From: an unicellular cyanobacterium SU3
GTDB lineage: Bacteria > Cyanobacteriota > Cyanobacteriia > Cyanobacteriales > Microcystaceae
Assembly (NCBI GenBank): GCA_002172675.1
Contig: NETF01000169.1
Location: 1 to 54,689 of the forward strand
Direction of reading: 5' to 3'
Length of the DNA: 54,689 nt
The translations under genes and the position numbers were made by a program. This document shows, piece by piece, positions 1 to 8,488 of this stretch. Numbering within the stretch: position 1 is the stretch's first letter; each line of letters starts with the position of its first letter. The notes under the pieces are model-generated. The model searched no databases. It saw nothing but the letters and a program-made list of their open reading frames with translations, and was not told where the DNA came from.

Positions 1-120
1 GAGTTTGATAGCAAAAGGAGCTATGACCCTTTCCATAATGGAGGTGTGGTTTATCCTATCGAAGCATTTTTCTATGTCTAGCTCTAGTATTCTCTTTTCC
101 TTTCCTTTTCTTCTTGAGTT
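1..120 (-). pseudogene. Group II intron reverse transcriptase, fragment cut by window edge
   Basis: Read on the minus strand from about base 120, one frame is open to the window edge. It contains RILELDIEKCFDRINH followed by MERVIAP, which is the conserved reverse transcriptase block of group II intron-encoded proteins (the LELDIxKCFDxIxH stretch). About 40 residues are visible and the protein continues to the left of the window. There is no start codon; the frame begins at the junction with the CHAT sequence on the other strand. The piece is therefore an internal fragment, and whether the rest of the intron is intact cannot be seen. The family call is firm from the motif. Confidence 0.75.
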
Positions 121-123
121 TAG

Positions 124-1158
124 GTTTTATTAGATGATAAGTTAAGATTACTGTTTGCAACTAAAGGAAAAGTGGTGGGTTCGAGGGAAATTAAACAAGT
201 CAGTCGTCAACAGTTAAATGATACGGTGGTTAAACTCCGTTTAGCATTAGAAAACCCCAATTCTGACATGACAGAATTACAAGAAACCTCACAACAATTA
301 TATGATTGGTTAATTAAACCCATCGAAAAAGAATTAACCGAAGGTAACATCAATCATTTAGTGTTTTCATTAGATCGTGCAACCCGATATATTCCCATGC
401 AAGTATTATATGATGGAGAAAACTATCTGATTAAAAATTATACCGTTACTAACGTTATTAACACCCAATTAACCGATACAGAAGATCGTTTACCTGAAAC
501 CATCGAAGGAAATAAAATCTTAGCAGTGGGAGGCTCAAATATTCCTGGACAAAGAAAACTCGATCATGTAGAAACAGAAATTGATTTTATTGTAAAAGAA
601 GAAAACAACCCCAACGATCAACAAGGAATTTACCCAGGAATTACTTTTTTCAATCAAGACTTTCACTTTGATAATTTACAAAATAATTTAGAAGAACGAA
701 AACTATTACATATTGCTACTCATGGAAAATTTACCACAGGAAGTCAATATGATTCTTATTTAGTATTAGGGAATGGGGAAAAATTAACCATTGCCGATAT
801 TGAAATATTAGGAGACTATTTAGATGATGTTCATTTAGTGGTTTTATCTGCTTGCGAAACCGCTTTAGGAGACAGTTTAATTGTTAATCCAGAGAGAGAG
901 GAAGGGGTAGAAATTAATGCTTTAAGCTACTATTTTTTAACCGGTGGTGCTAAAATTATTATGGCATCTTTATGGCAAGTTGATGATAATGGAACTAGCG
1001 AATTAATGCAACAATTTTATGCTAAATTATCCCAATCAAATCAAACCTTAACCAAAGCAGAAGCATTACAAAAAGTACAATTAGAGTTTATCAAAAATTT
1101 AGAGTTAAAACATCCTCATTATTGGTCGCCATTTATCTTAATGGAAAACGGAATTTAA
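124..1158 (+). pseudogene. CHAT-domain protein, 5'-truncated copy
   Basis: This is the C-terminal caspase-like CHAT domain of a TPR-CHAT protein. The catalytic pair is visible: His in LLHIATHGKF (about residue 184 counting from the GTG at 172) and Cys in VVLSACETALGD (about residue 228). Homology to the next gene begins before that GTG: from base 124 the frame reads VLLDDKLRLLFATKGKVV, matching VLDDKLRLLIAVKGQIV downstream. An in-frame stop at 121-123 lies just before it. The signal peptide and all TPR repeats present in the neighbour are missing, and a reverse transcriptase fragment occupies the opposite strand upstream. I infer a decayed copy of the downstream gene, although a short CHAT protein could still be made from the GTG at 172. 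Confidence 0.75.
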
Positions 1159-1185
1159 TCTAATTAATAATTAATAATTGAAAAT

Positions 1186-4059
1186 ATGAAATCTAAAACA
1201 GTTATCTTTCTTACCGTAGCAGTATTAGCAGCAACGTCACCACTACTATTCCTAGAATTGCCAATTTTAAGGAATAAAGTACAAGTATTAGCACAAACAA
1301 AAGAAGATAGAAAAGCAGAAGCAGAAGCATTAAATGCTCAAGGAGGACAACAATTTTATCGCAGTCAATATAGAGAAGCGTTAGAGTCTTGGGAACAAGC
1401 ATTAAGCATTTATCAAGAAATAGGAGATCAACAAGGTGAAGCTAAAGCTTATGGTAATTTAAGTGCTGCTTATCTTTCTTTAGGAGACTATGAAAAAGCA
1501 ATATTTTATTTAGAAAAACAATTAACAATTGCTAATCAAATCAACGATTCACAGGGACAAGGTGATGCTTATGGAAATTTAGGAATTGTTTATAGAAGAC
1601 GCGGCGATTATGAAAAAGCAATTTATTATCTAGAAAAACAATTAGCGATCGCAACTCAAAGTAATGATAAACAAAAAGTAGCTAATATTTATGGTAATTT
1701 AGGTCTAGTTTACTACAACTTAGGAAACTATGAAAAAGCAATTTTATTTCAAGAAAAGTCTTTAGCTATCAAAGAAGAAATTGTTAAGTTTGCTGAAGGA
1801 GATAGTCTCAGAGTAGCACGTCAAGGAGAAGCTAATTCTTATAATAATTTGGGTTTAATTTATGAAAAACTAACAGAGTATGAAAAGGCTATTTCTTATT
1901 ATGAGAAATCCTTAGCTATTAAACAAGAAATTGGTGACAGAAATGGGGAATCATCATCTTATTACAATATAGGAAGTATTTACGAGAACTTAGGAGACTA
2001 CAATAAAGCTATTGTATATTATAAACAGTCCTTAGCTATTAATATAGAAACCGATGATCGCAACGGAGAAGCACATTCTTATCTAGGTTTAGGAAGTGTT
2101 TATCGAATTTTAGGAGAGTATGAAACCGCTATTTCCTACTATGAGAAAACCTTGAAAATTGCAATTGAAATCGGCGATCGCAAAAGACAAGCCGATGCTT
2201 ATCATAATTTAGCTAATGTTTATCATAACCTAGGAAACGATGAAAAAGCTATCTCTTATTATGAGCAATCTTTAGCTATGTATCAAGAAATGGGTGATAT
2301 CCAAGGAGAAGCATCATCTTATCACAACTTAGGGAATTTTTACGATCAATTAGGAGAGTATAAAACCGCTATTTCCTACTATGAAAAGTCCCTAACAATG
2401 GCCACAAAAATAGGCGATCGCGAAGTCCAAGGAATCAGTTTAAGTAATATAGGTTTTTTATTAGAGAAACAAAATAAACCCGAAGCAGCGATTATCTTTT
2501 TCAAACAATCTGTGAATATTCGCGAAGGAATTAGAAGAGATATTCAAGGACTTTCTACCGAATTACAACAATCTTATACGAATACCATTGCTAATACTTA
2601 TCGTCGTTTAGCTGACTTATTATTGTCCCAAGATCGCATTTTAGAAGCGCAACAAGTCCTAGAATTATTGAAAATACAAGAGGTTCAAGAATTTACCCAA
2701 AATTCTAATCTTCGCAGTCATATGAGTGATGTTATTCTCTTACCCCAAGAAAAAATTATTATTGAGAAATACAATAGTTTAGTCGCTTTTTCTCAAAAGA
2801 TTGAACAATGTGAAGAATCTGAATGTACCATTTTAGAAGATGAATTATATCAACTGACTGATGAATATAACCAAGCATTGGATCAATTAGTCACAGCAAT
2901 ACGTCAAAGAAAATATTTAGATGATGGTATTTTTGACCCTAGAGATTTTTATGATGAAAAAACAGAAGATATTATCAAAGCAAGCGATAACTATAATCAA
3001 AAACCAGGAACTATGGTTGTTTATCCTCTAGTATTAGACGATAAACTTCGGTTATTAATCGCAGTTAAAGGACAAATTGTTAGTCATAAAGAAATTGCCA
3101 ATGTAACTCGAACCGAATTAAATAATACAGTATTAGAATTAAGAAACTTATTAGATAATCCTAATTCGGATATTACACAATTACAAACAAAATCGAAACA
3201 ATTATATAACTGGTTAATTAAACCACTCGAAACAGACTTAAACGCAGGAAATATTCAGCATTTAGTTTTCGCTTTGGATCGAGCAACTCGTTATATTCCC
3301 ATGCAAGTATTATATGATGGAGATAGCTATTTAATTGAAAAATATACCGTCACCAATATTATTAATGCAGAATCAACTGATACCCGCGATCGCTTACCGA
3401 ATAATTCAGACGATATTAAAATAGTAGCAGGAGGTGGCTCAAAATTACCAGGCCATGATCCGTTACCTCATGTTGAAGAAGAAATTGATATTATTGTCAA
3501 AGAAGAAAATAACCCTAACGATCAACAAGGAATTTATAACGGGATTTCTTTAATTAATGAAAAATTTAATTTTAAGAATTTAATAAATGAATTGAAAGGA
3601 AAAAATATCTTACATATTGCAACTCATGGCATTTTTAAACCAGGAAATTTTAAGCAATCCTACTTGGTTTTGCATAAAGATCGGTTAGATATTCGTAAAT
3701 TGAAAAACGCAGAACGAAATTTTAAAGATATCCATTTAGCGGTTTTATCTGCTTGCGAAACTGCTTTAGGGGATCAAGTCATTAATGATCCTAATCAAGA
3801 AGAAGGGATAGAAATTAACTCTTTAAGCTACCATTTTCTCGAGGGAGGAGTTGAGTCAGTTATGGCCTCTTTATGGAAAGTTGATGATAAGAGTACCAGT
3901 CAATTGATGCAACAATTTTATGAAAAATTATCCCAATCTAATCAAACTTTAACCAAAGCAGAAGCCTTAAAACAAGTTCAATTAAGTTTCTTAAATCATT
4001 CAGATTTAAAACATCCTCATTATTGGTCGCCATTTATCTTGATAGGAAATGGAATTTAA
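1186..4059 (+). CDS. TPR-repeat CHAT-domain protein
   Basis: This 957-residue protein starts with a hydrophobic signal-like segment (residues 5-28), suggesting export. About ten tetratricopeptide repeats follow (roughly residues 50-440), recognisable by recurring ALSIYQEIGD, YGNLG and LGDYEKAI patterns, then a linker. The C-terminal CHAT domain spans about 600-957. The caspase-like dyad is His814 (HIATHG) and Cys857 (LSACETALGD). CHAT proteins are cysteine peptidases related to separase and caspases, and TPR-CHAT pairs are common in filamentous and unicellular cyanobacteria. The substrate cannot be read from sequence. The CHAT half is strongly similar to the truncated gene just upstream, so the two are tandem duplicates. 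Both end in nearly identical sequence (PHYWSPFIL...NGI). Confidence 0.9.
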   Translation: MKSKTVIFLTVAVLAATSPLLFLELPILRNKVQVLAQTKEDRKAEAEALNAQGGQQFYRSQYREALESWEQALSIYQEIGDQQGEAKAYGNLSAAYLSLGDYEKAIFYLEKQLTIANQINDSQGQGDAYGNLGIVYRRRGDYEKAIYYLEKQLAIATQSNDKQKVANIYGNLGLVYYNLGNYEKAILFQEKSLAIKEEIVKFAEGDSLRVARQGEANSYNNLGLIYEKLTEYEKAISYYEKSLAIKQEIGDRNGESSSYYNIGSIYENLGDYNKAIVYYKQSLAINIETDDRNGEAHSYLGLGSVYRILGEYETAISYYEKTLKIAIEIGDRKRQADAYHNLANVYHNLGNDEKAISYYEQSLAMYQEMGDIQGEASSYHNLGNFYDQLGEYKTAISYYEKSLTMATKIGDREVQGISLSNIGFLLEKQNKPEAAIIFFKQSVNIREGIRRDIQGLSTELQQSYTNTIANTYRRLADLLLSQDRILEAQQVLELLKIQEVQEFTQNSNLRSHMSDVILLPQEKIIIEKYNSLVAFSQKIEQCEESECTILEDELYQLTDEYNQALDQLVTAIRQRKYLDDGIFDPRDFYDEKTEDIIKASDNYNQKPGTMVVYPLVLDDKLRLLIAVKGQIVSHKEIANVTRTELNNTVLELRNLLDNPNSDITQLQTKSKQLYNWLIKPLETDLNAGNIQHLVFALDRATRYIPMQVLYDGDSYLIEKYTVTNIINAESTDTRDRLPNNSDDIKIVAGGGSKLPGHDPLPHVEEEIDIIVKEENNPNDQQGIYNGISLINEKFNFKNLINELKGKNILHIATHGIFKPGNFKQSYLVLHKDRLDIRKLKNAERNFKDIHLAVLSACETALGDQVINDPNQEEGIEINSLSYHFLEGGVESVMASLWKVDDKSTSQLMQQFYEKLSQSNQTLTKAEALKQVQLSFLNHSDLKHPHYWSPFILIGNGI

Positions 4060-4089
4060 TATAATTAATAATTGATTGGAGAGTTAACA

Positions 4090-4260
4090 ATGAACAAGGA
4101 TAACTTAATTAAGAGTAAATCTTTTGCTTTTGCTTTGAGAATTATTAAACTTTATCAGTATTTAACAGAAGAAAAGAAAGAATATATTTTAAGACATATT
4201 GTAGGGTGGGCAATGCCCACCTTACAAAGTTTTTTGATTTTCTCAATAAAAATTAATTAA
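4090..4260 (+). pseudogene. Four-helix bundle protein (S23-like), truncated
   Basis: Translation from the ATG at 4090, preceded by GGAG at 4078, gives MNKDNLIKSKSFAFALRI and then IKLYQYLTEEKKEYIL. This is the usual start of the S23/four-helix-bundle family often encoded in rRNA intervening sequences and next to accessory genes. After about 38 residues the family similarity stops exactly where a GTAGGGTGGGCA palindromic repeat begins (4201-4225). The remaining residues are translated from the repeat and from flanking DNA. The normal protein is about 120 residues, so most of helices 2-4 is missing. It overlaps the end of rlmB by a few bases. Confidence 0.6.
4201..4225. repeat. GTAGGGTGGGCA-family palindromic repeat, copy 1
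   Basis: This is a near-perfect palindrome, GTAGGGTGGGCA / TGCCCACCTTAC, without a spacer. It belongs to a dispersed family with related copies at 10406, 14173, 19131, 26196 and 26947. This copy lies within the truncated four-helix-bundle gene and marks where its homology ends. Confidence 0.8.
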
Positions 4261-5131
4261 TATGCACTTTTTCCGACCAACGTTGACGATATATTTCGTA
4301 GAGATTAATCGCAGCAGCAACTGACGCATTTAAACTAGGGGTGTTTCCCTCTAAAGGAATCGAAACCAACTCATCACAACAACGTTGCGTTAATAAACTT
4401 AAGCCACTTCCTTCTGAACCGATCACTAAACCGATCGCACCCTCAAAATTAAAGTCATGTAATCGTTTTCCTCCCTCAGCAACAGTTCCATAAATCCAAA
4501 ATCCTTCTTTTTTCAAGGTTTCTAAGGCCCGACTTAAGTTAACTACCCTAGCGACAGGAAAGGATTCTAAGGCCCCTGCCGCCACTTTAGACACGGTGGA
4601 GGTGACACCAGCAGCCCGTCTTTGCGGTATAATTAACCCTTGACAGCCCATGGCCTCGGCGGTGCGAATAATCGCTCCTAAGTTATGAGGATCGGCGATA
4701 CCATCGGCAATAACGATCACCGGTGCATCACTATTAGCCTTAGCTTGAGCAATTAACTCATCTAACTCATGATAGGTGTAAGGTGCAACTTGTGCCGCTA
4801 CCCCTTGATGGTTTGCCCCGTTGGTGATTTGAGACAGTCGTTGCAGGGAAACTTCATCAATGACTGCACCTTTGGTTTTTGATGCTTGAATGAGATTATG
4901 AAAACGGGGATCATAATGGAGTCGGTTGGTGATCCAAATGCGGTTCAATTGGCGATCGCTTTCTAACGCGGCTAACACTGAATGACGACCATAAATAAGA
5001 TCATCGCTGGTTTCTTGGGTTTCAGCCGGTAGACTGGTTTGAGATCGCGAGGAAATCATCGGTTTTTTCCCTGAAAATTTACCCTTTTTAGGAGAACGGC
5101 GATCGCCTCTGGGAACAGGTTTATTAGGCAT
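4253..5131 (-). CDS. rlmB: 23S rRNA 2'-O-methyltransferase RlmB (SpoU/TrmH family)
   Basis: This 292-residue SpoU-class methyltransferase probably methylates G2251 of 23S rRNA using S-adenosylmethionine. The N-terminal 40 residues are basic and low-complexity. A substrate-binding domain follows ([10 protein letters not shown] at about 47), then the knotted SPOUT domain. The three SPOUT motifs are clear: [22 protein letters not shown] and [19 protein letters not shown]. Length fits cyanobacterial RlmB with its extended N-terminus. It lies 9 bp downstream of mrnC on the same strand, so the two 23S rRNA-acting genes are probably co-transcribed. Confidence 0.93.
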   Translation of the reverse strand: MPNKPVPRGDRRSPKKGKFSGKKPMISSRSQTSLPAETQETSDDLIYGRHSVLAALESDRQLNRIWITNRLHYDPRFHNLIQASKTKGAVIDEVSLQRLSQITNGANHQGVAAQVAPYTYHELDELIAQAKANSDAPVIVIADGIADPHNLGAIIRTAEAMGCQGLIIPQRRAAGVTSTVSKVAAGALESFPVARVVNLSRALETLKKEGFWIYGTVAEGGKRLHDFNFEGAIGLVIGSEGSGLSLLTQRCCDELVSIPLEGNTPSLNASVAAAINLYEIYRQRWSEKVHIN

Positions 5132-5140
5132 AATTATAAT

Positions 5141-5554
5141 TTACAGAATAAGGGTTTCGAGAAGTTCGTGTAAGCGATGAGTATCTTGTAAATATAAGTA
5201 ACCAATTAATGTTTCTAAACTGGTTGCTTGTTGATAAATTTCTGGTTGTAGACGACGAGGACACCCGGTTGCTGCATTGCGTCCTCGTCGAACAATATCT
5301 TGTTCAACGGTCGTTAAATAGGGGGTTAGTCGTTGTAGGTCTTTTGCCTGGGTTTCAGCCCTAACTTGAGCAACCACTTGATTATGATAATCCCTAACTT
5401 TGCGCGGCGGAAACAAATAGCTAGTCCGCACATAAAGTTCATAAACGGCATCACCAATGTAAGCTAAAAAGGCCGGGGACAATTGACTAATATTTTCATA
5501 GTCTTTTGCCTCCATAATTACCTGAAAATTGACCCCAGGACGATGCTGACTCAT
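5141..5554 (-). CDS. mrnC: Mini-ribonuclease 3
   Basis: Mini-III is a dimeric RNase III-fold endonuclease without a dsRNA-binding domain that trims the ends of 23S rRNA precursors. The 137-residue product carries the signature LSPAFLAYIGDAVYELYVR, including the catalytic acidic cluster, and RNAATGCPRRLQPEIYQQATSLE is represented by the later conserved block, with the second acidic site near its glutamates. The family is usually 120-145 residues, so it looks complete. The ATG at 5552-5554 is used; an internal Met (MEAKDYENIS) is an alternative start. Its position directly before rlmB groups two 23S rRNA maturation functions. Confidence 0.9.
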   Translation of the reverse strand: MSQHRPGVNFQVIMEAKDYENISQLSPAFLAYIGDAVYELYVRTSYLFPPRKVRDYHNQVVAQVRAETQAKDLQRLTPYLTTVEQDIVRRGRNAATGCPRRLQPEIYQQATSLETLIGYLYLQDTHRLHELLETLIL

Positions 5555-5606
5555 AGAATTAGATAATAGGGACTAATGTGAGTCAAGATAGACTTATTCA
5601 TTCTAA

Positions 5607-5957
5607 CTATTTTTTCTTTTTCTTCAAGTTAGCGAGGGCATCTTCTAGAGTTGTTTGTAGGGATAAGAATTTTTCCAGACGAACCAGCTTAACGGTTTGA
5701 GTTACTCGTGGGTTAGTAACGACTTGTAATGTTCCGTCATGGTTTTGTGCCTGTTTGACTAACTGAACTAATGCACCTAGTCCCGAACTATCGATAAAAT
5801 CGATTTGAGAGAGAACGAGAATAATATCATACGGGCCTTCGTCGATATATTGCCCAACGACTTTACGAAATACGGGTTCAGAAAAGGCATCTAATAGGCC
5901 AGTTAATCGGAAAATTTGACAGTTACCTTTAACTTCATGAGTTCCCCTTAAACTCAC
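5607..5957 (-). CDS. STAS-domain anti-anti-sigma factor-like protein
   Basis: This single STAS domain resembles SpoIIAA/RsbV proteins, which bind anti-sigma kinases or other partner-switching regulators. The phosphorylatable serine lies in the typical block QIDFIDSSGLGALVQL. The GTG at 5957 gives 116 residues, but it has no Shine-Dalgarno sequence close by. A strong AAGGAGG lies further upstream and is followed in the same frame by GCT ATT CCT GAA CAA and so on to LTVSLRG. The real start may therefore be the non-standard ATT about 10 codons upstream. No sigma factor or anti-sigma kinase is adjacent. Confidence 0.85.
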   Translation of the reverse strand: MSLRGTHEVKGNCQIFRLTGLLDAFSEPVFRKVVGQYIDEGPYDIILVLSQIDFIDSSGLGALVQLVKQAQNHDGTLQVVTNPRVTQTVKLVRLEKFLSLQTTLEDALANLKKKKK

Positions 5958-6126
5958 GGTTAGGTTTAATTGTTCAGGAATAGCTTCCTCCTTAACGTTA
6001 GTCGATAAAATTTACAATGGATTTAAAACTGAATTATAACTCGTTATTAACCTTCGTTGTGTAGTCCAATTGCAAAGTTATTCTTAATTTTTGAGGCTGA
6101 ATCTCTGGCTAAGGGTTATTTTTATC

Positions 6127-6699
6127 CTAATCTCCCAAGGTTAATAGTCCTTTTGGGGGATTGATTTCTATTCTATTTTGTTCTATGTCCACTACTGGCA
6201 CAATTTCGTAAACAAACGGAATTAAGACTGTTTTCTCTTTCTTTTCGTCATCGGTTGCTTCAGAATCATTAATTAATTTTATTTCTAATAAATCGTGACC
6301 TGTGGTAAATAAGTCTACAACGACACCAAGCATTTCTCCTGTTTGGTGATGATAAACGTCTAAATTAATTAACTGTGAAACATGATATTCTTCTTCTTCT
6401 AATTTAGGCAGTTCTTTATTGTTGATCAAGAGTTGATAGCCTCGCAATGTTTCTGCTTGGGTTCTATTTTCTATGCCTTCTAAGCGAACAATATAAAGAT
6501 TTTTACCAGCGACTGCTTTACCACTAATCAATTCAATGGCTTGAGGAGAAGAATCATTAGGGGATTGTAACCATCGTTTTCCAGGGATTTCAAATCTTTC
6601 AGGAAAATCTGTACTTGATAAAACTTTTAATTCTCCTTTAAGTCCCCTTGCTCCAACAATTGTCCCAATTTCTAACCACTGATTGTTATTAATTGCCAT
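6127..6699 (-). CDS. rimM: Ribosome maturation factor RimM
   Basis: RimM binds ribosomal protein S19 and assists 16S rRNA processing in 30S assembly. The 190-residue product shows the N-terminal RimM block (IGTIVGARGLKGELKVLS) and the C-terminal PRC barrel (LINLDVYHHQTGEMLGVVVD to ETVLIPFVYEIVPVVDIE). The product ends in the usual INPPKGLL. Compared with the short bacterial form there is a small charged insertion (SEATDDEKKEK) in the barrel. The ATG at 6699 is the obvious start. It is separated from the STAS gene by about 170 bp, so co-transcription is uncertain. Confidence 0.93.
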   Translation of the reverse strand: MAINNNQWLEIGTIVGARGLKGELKVLSSTDFPERFEIPGKRWLQSPNDSSPQAIELISGKAVAGKNLYIVRLEGIENRTQAETLRGYQLLINNKELPKLEEEEYHVSQLINLDVYHHQTGEMLGVVVDLFTTGHDLLEIKLINDSEATDDEKKEKTVLIPFVYEIVPVVDIEQNRIEINPPKGLLTLGD

Positions 6700-6824
6700 T
6701 TTATTTTGTACTTGGTCATCAGTATTTTGCTATTTTGATTATAGAATAGAGACGGCCTATGATCAGGATTTTCAATCCATTTGTACATTGCCACAAAAAA
6801 GAAATAAATAAGTTAGAATTTTGG

Positions 6825-6925
6825 AGGCGAGTCATCGGGATTTCGAGGTTCGGAGTTCGCAAGACACTAAGCACACCTAGGGTGGCGGAGTTAATACGCC
6901 TTAAAGAAGAGGGTTTAAAACCCTT
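6825..6925 (+). ncRNA. Candidate structured leader upstream of polysaccharide export gene
   Basis: This roughly 100-base stretch is richer in G and C than its surroundings and full of short inverted repeats. It includes a CACC/GGTG hairpin near 6874-6884, GGCG (6884-6887) with CGCC (6897-6900), and GGGTTT/AAAACCC (6911-6923) followed by TTAATTTTT. The last resembles a weak terminator about 25 bases before the next start codon, as expected for a transcription-attenuating leader. I do not recognise a known riboswitch consensus. Confidence 0.3.
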
Positions 6926-6947
6926 AATTTTTAGTTAATACTACTCA

Positions 6948-8444
6948 TTGGGAAGTGAGTTGAGCAATAAACCTATGGTTAGAAAACTGCGTCAGTATAG
7001 AGGACTGTTTTTTTCTTTAGTGAGTTTAAAGTCCATTGTCATCTCATCACTGTTTTGTCTGCCAGGGGTCAGCCAACCCTCGGCCTTAGACCCCATACCC
7101 CCTTTAGAACCTTATCCGAGCCAAACCTATCAAAATTACGGATTATCCACAGAAACAGAATATACTTTAGGTGCAGGGGATATTATCAGAGTAACCGTAT
7201 TTCCCGTAGAAGAATTTAGTGGAGAATATCAAATTTTAGTAGATGGAACCGTTTCCTTACCTTTATTAGGCAATTTTTCAGTTAAAGGACTGACCTTAAG
7301 CCAATTAACAGAATTTTTGACCCAACAATACACTTTTTATGTAAAACGTCCCTCCGTCACCGTGGGTTTAGTGGCGCCTCGTCCTTTAAAATTAGCGATC
7401 GCAGGAGAAATCAATAGTCCGGGTTCCTATCTTCTCCCTGTTGAAGGAGGGCAAAAATTCCCCACCGTCACCCAACTCATTCAACAAGCAGGAGGGGTGA
7501 CAACGGTAGCGGATCTCAAAAATGTGAAAATTCAACGGCAACATCAAGGAGAAAACCTGGTTTTAACCCTAAATTTATTGGATTTGGTCGCACAAGGTCA
7601 ACTGCAACAAGATATTACCCTCAGAGATGGGGACGAAATCATCATTCCCACCCAGGAAAGCATCGATCTCGCTGAAACCAGACTCCTCTCAGACGCGAAT
7701 TTTGGCATTGTCGCTAACCAAGAAATTAACGTTGCTGTGGTCGGAGAAGTTTTTCGCCCTGGTTCCTATCGTGTCACTCCAGAAAATGTAACCTCTGCTG
7801 GTTCGGAAGGAAACATTCGTAGACAACCCCCCAGACTCACCCTTGCTGTTCAACTGGCCGGTGGGATTAAACCCTTAGCAGATGTGCGTGAGGTAGAAAT
7901 CCGTCGCTATAATCGGGATGGTTCTCAGCAAATTATAGAGGTTGATCTCTGGGATTTACTGCAAACAGGTGACATTCAAGAAGATGTGATCTTACAAGAA
8001 GGGGATACGATTATCGTTCCTACGGCGCAAGATATATCCCCAGATGAAGCCGAACCGTTAGCCTCGGCTAGTTTTTCTCCTGCACTTATTCGCGTCAATA
8101 TTGTCGGAGAGGTGAGAAGTCCAGGAACCGTCGAAGTTCCTCCCAATACCCCCTTAAATCAAGGCATTTTAGCAGCCGGAGGCTTTGATCAACGACGAGC
8201 CAACGATGCTACTGTGGAGTTAGTGCGTTTAAACCCCGATGGAACGGTAACACAACGGGAGATTGATATCAATCTAGCCCAAGGAATTGCCGAAGGGGAT
8301 AATCCTATTTTAAAGAATAATGATGTGGTGATTGTCAATCGCAACTTGTTAACGGCTGCTTCTGATACGTTAAACACTGTATTTAGTCCCATCGGGACAT
8401 TAACAGGCTTTGTTAACTTTTTCAGGCTATTTGACAATGACTAA
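6948..8444 (+). CDS. Outer-membrane polysaccharide export protein (Wza/OPX family)
   Basis: OPX proteins form or gate the outer-membrane exit of capsule or exopolysaccharide export. The product has a hydrophobic N-terminal segment (about residues 19-45, ending VSQPSA), then the polysaccharide-export domain (YTLGAGDIIRVTVFPVEEFS to VKRPSVTV). At least three SLBB domains follow (LAIAGEINSPGSYLLP, VAVVGEVFRPGSYRV, VNIVGEVRSPGTVEV). The frame opens at a TTG (6948). The ATG at 6975 (MVRKLRQYRG) is in frame and equally plausible, and neither has a strong Shine-Dalgarno. A candidate structured leader precedes it. No inner-membrane Wzc/Wzx/Wzy partner is nearby, so its export system must be encoded elsewhere. 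Confidence 0.88.
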   Translation: MGSELSNKPMVRKLRQYRGLFFSLVSLKSIVISSLFCLPGVSQPSALDPIPPLEPYPSQTYQNYGLSTETEYTLGAGDIIRVTVFPVEEFSGEYQILVDGTVSLPLLGNFSVKGLTLSQLTEFLTQQYTFYVKRPSVTVGLVAPRPLKLAIAGEINSPGSYLLPVEGGQKFPTVTQLIQQAGGVTTVADLKNVKIQRQHQGENLVLTLNLLDLVAQGQLQQDITLRDGDEIIIPTQESIDLAETRLLSDANFGIVANQEINVAVVGEVFRPGSYRVTPENVTSAGSEGNIRRQPPRLTLAVQLAGGIKPLADVREVEIRRYNRDGSQQIIEVDLWDLLQTGDIQEDVILQEGDTIIVPTAQDISPDEAEPLASASFSPALIRVNIVGEVRSPGTVEVPPNTPLNQGILAAGGFDQRRANDATVELVRLNPDGTVTQREIDINLAQGIAEGDNPILKNNDVVIVNRNLLTAASDTLNTVFSPIGTLTGFVNFFRLFDND

Positions 8445-8488
8445 TCTATCAAGAATACGAGCAATTATAATTGATAACTGTTCAATGA

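Noticed and set aside
1211-1402. Leucine-rich minus-strand ORF opposite the TPR-CHAT gene.
   Set aside because: It is the shadow of the signal peptide and first TPR codons of the real gene; the same reasoning removed many opposite-strand ORFs in the RND, recQ, gpmI and smc genes.
6825-6925. Possible tRNA or Yfr-type RNA because of GGTTC and compact stems.
   Set aside because: No cloverleaf or acceptor stem can be drawn and the Yfr1 core motif is absent; retained only as an unassigned leader.
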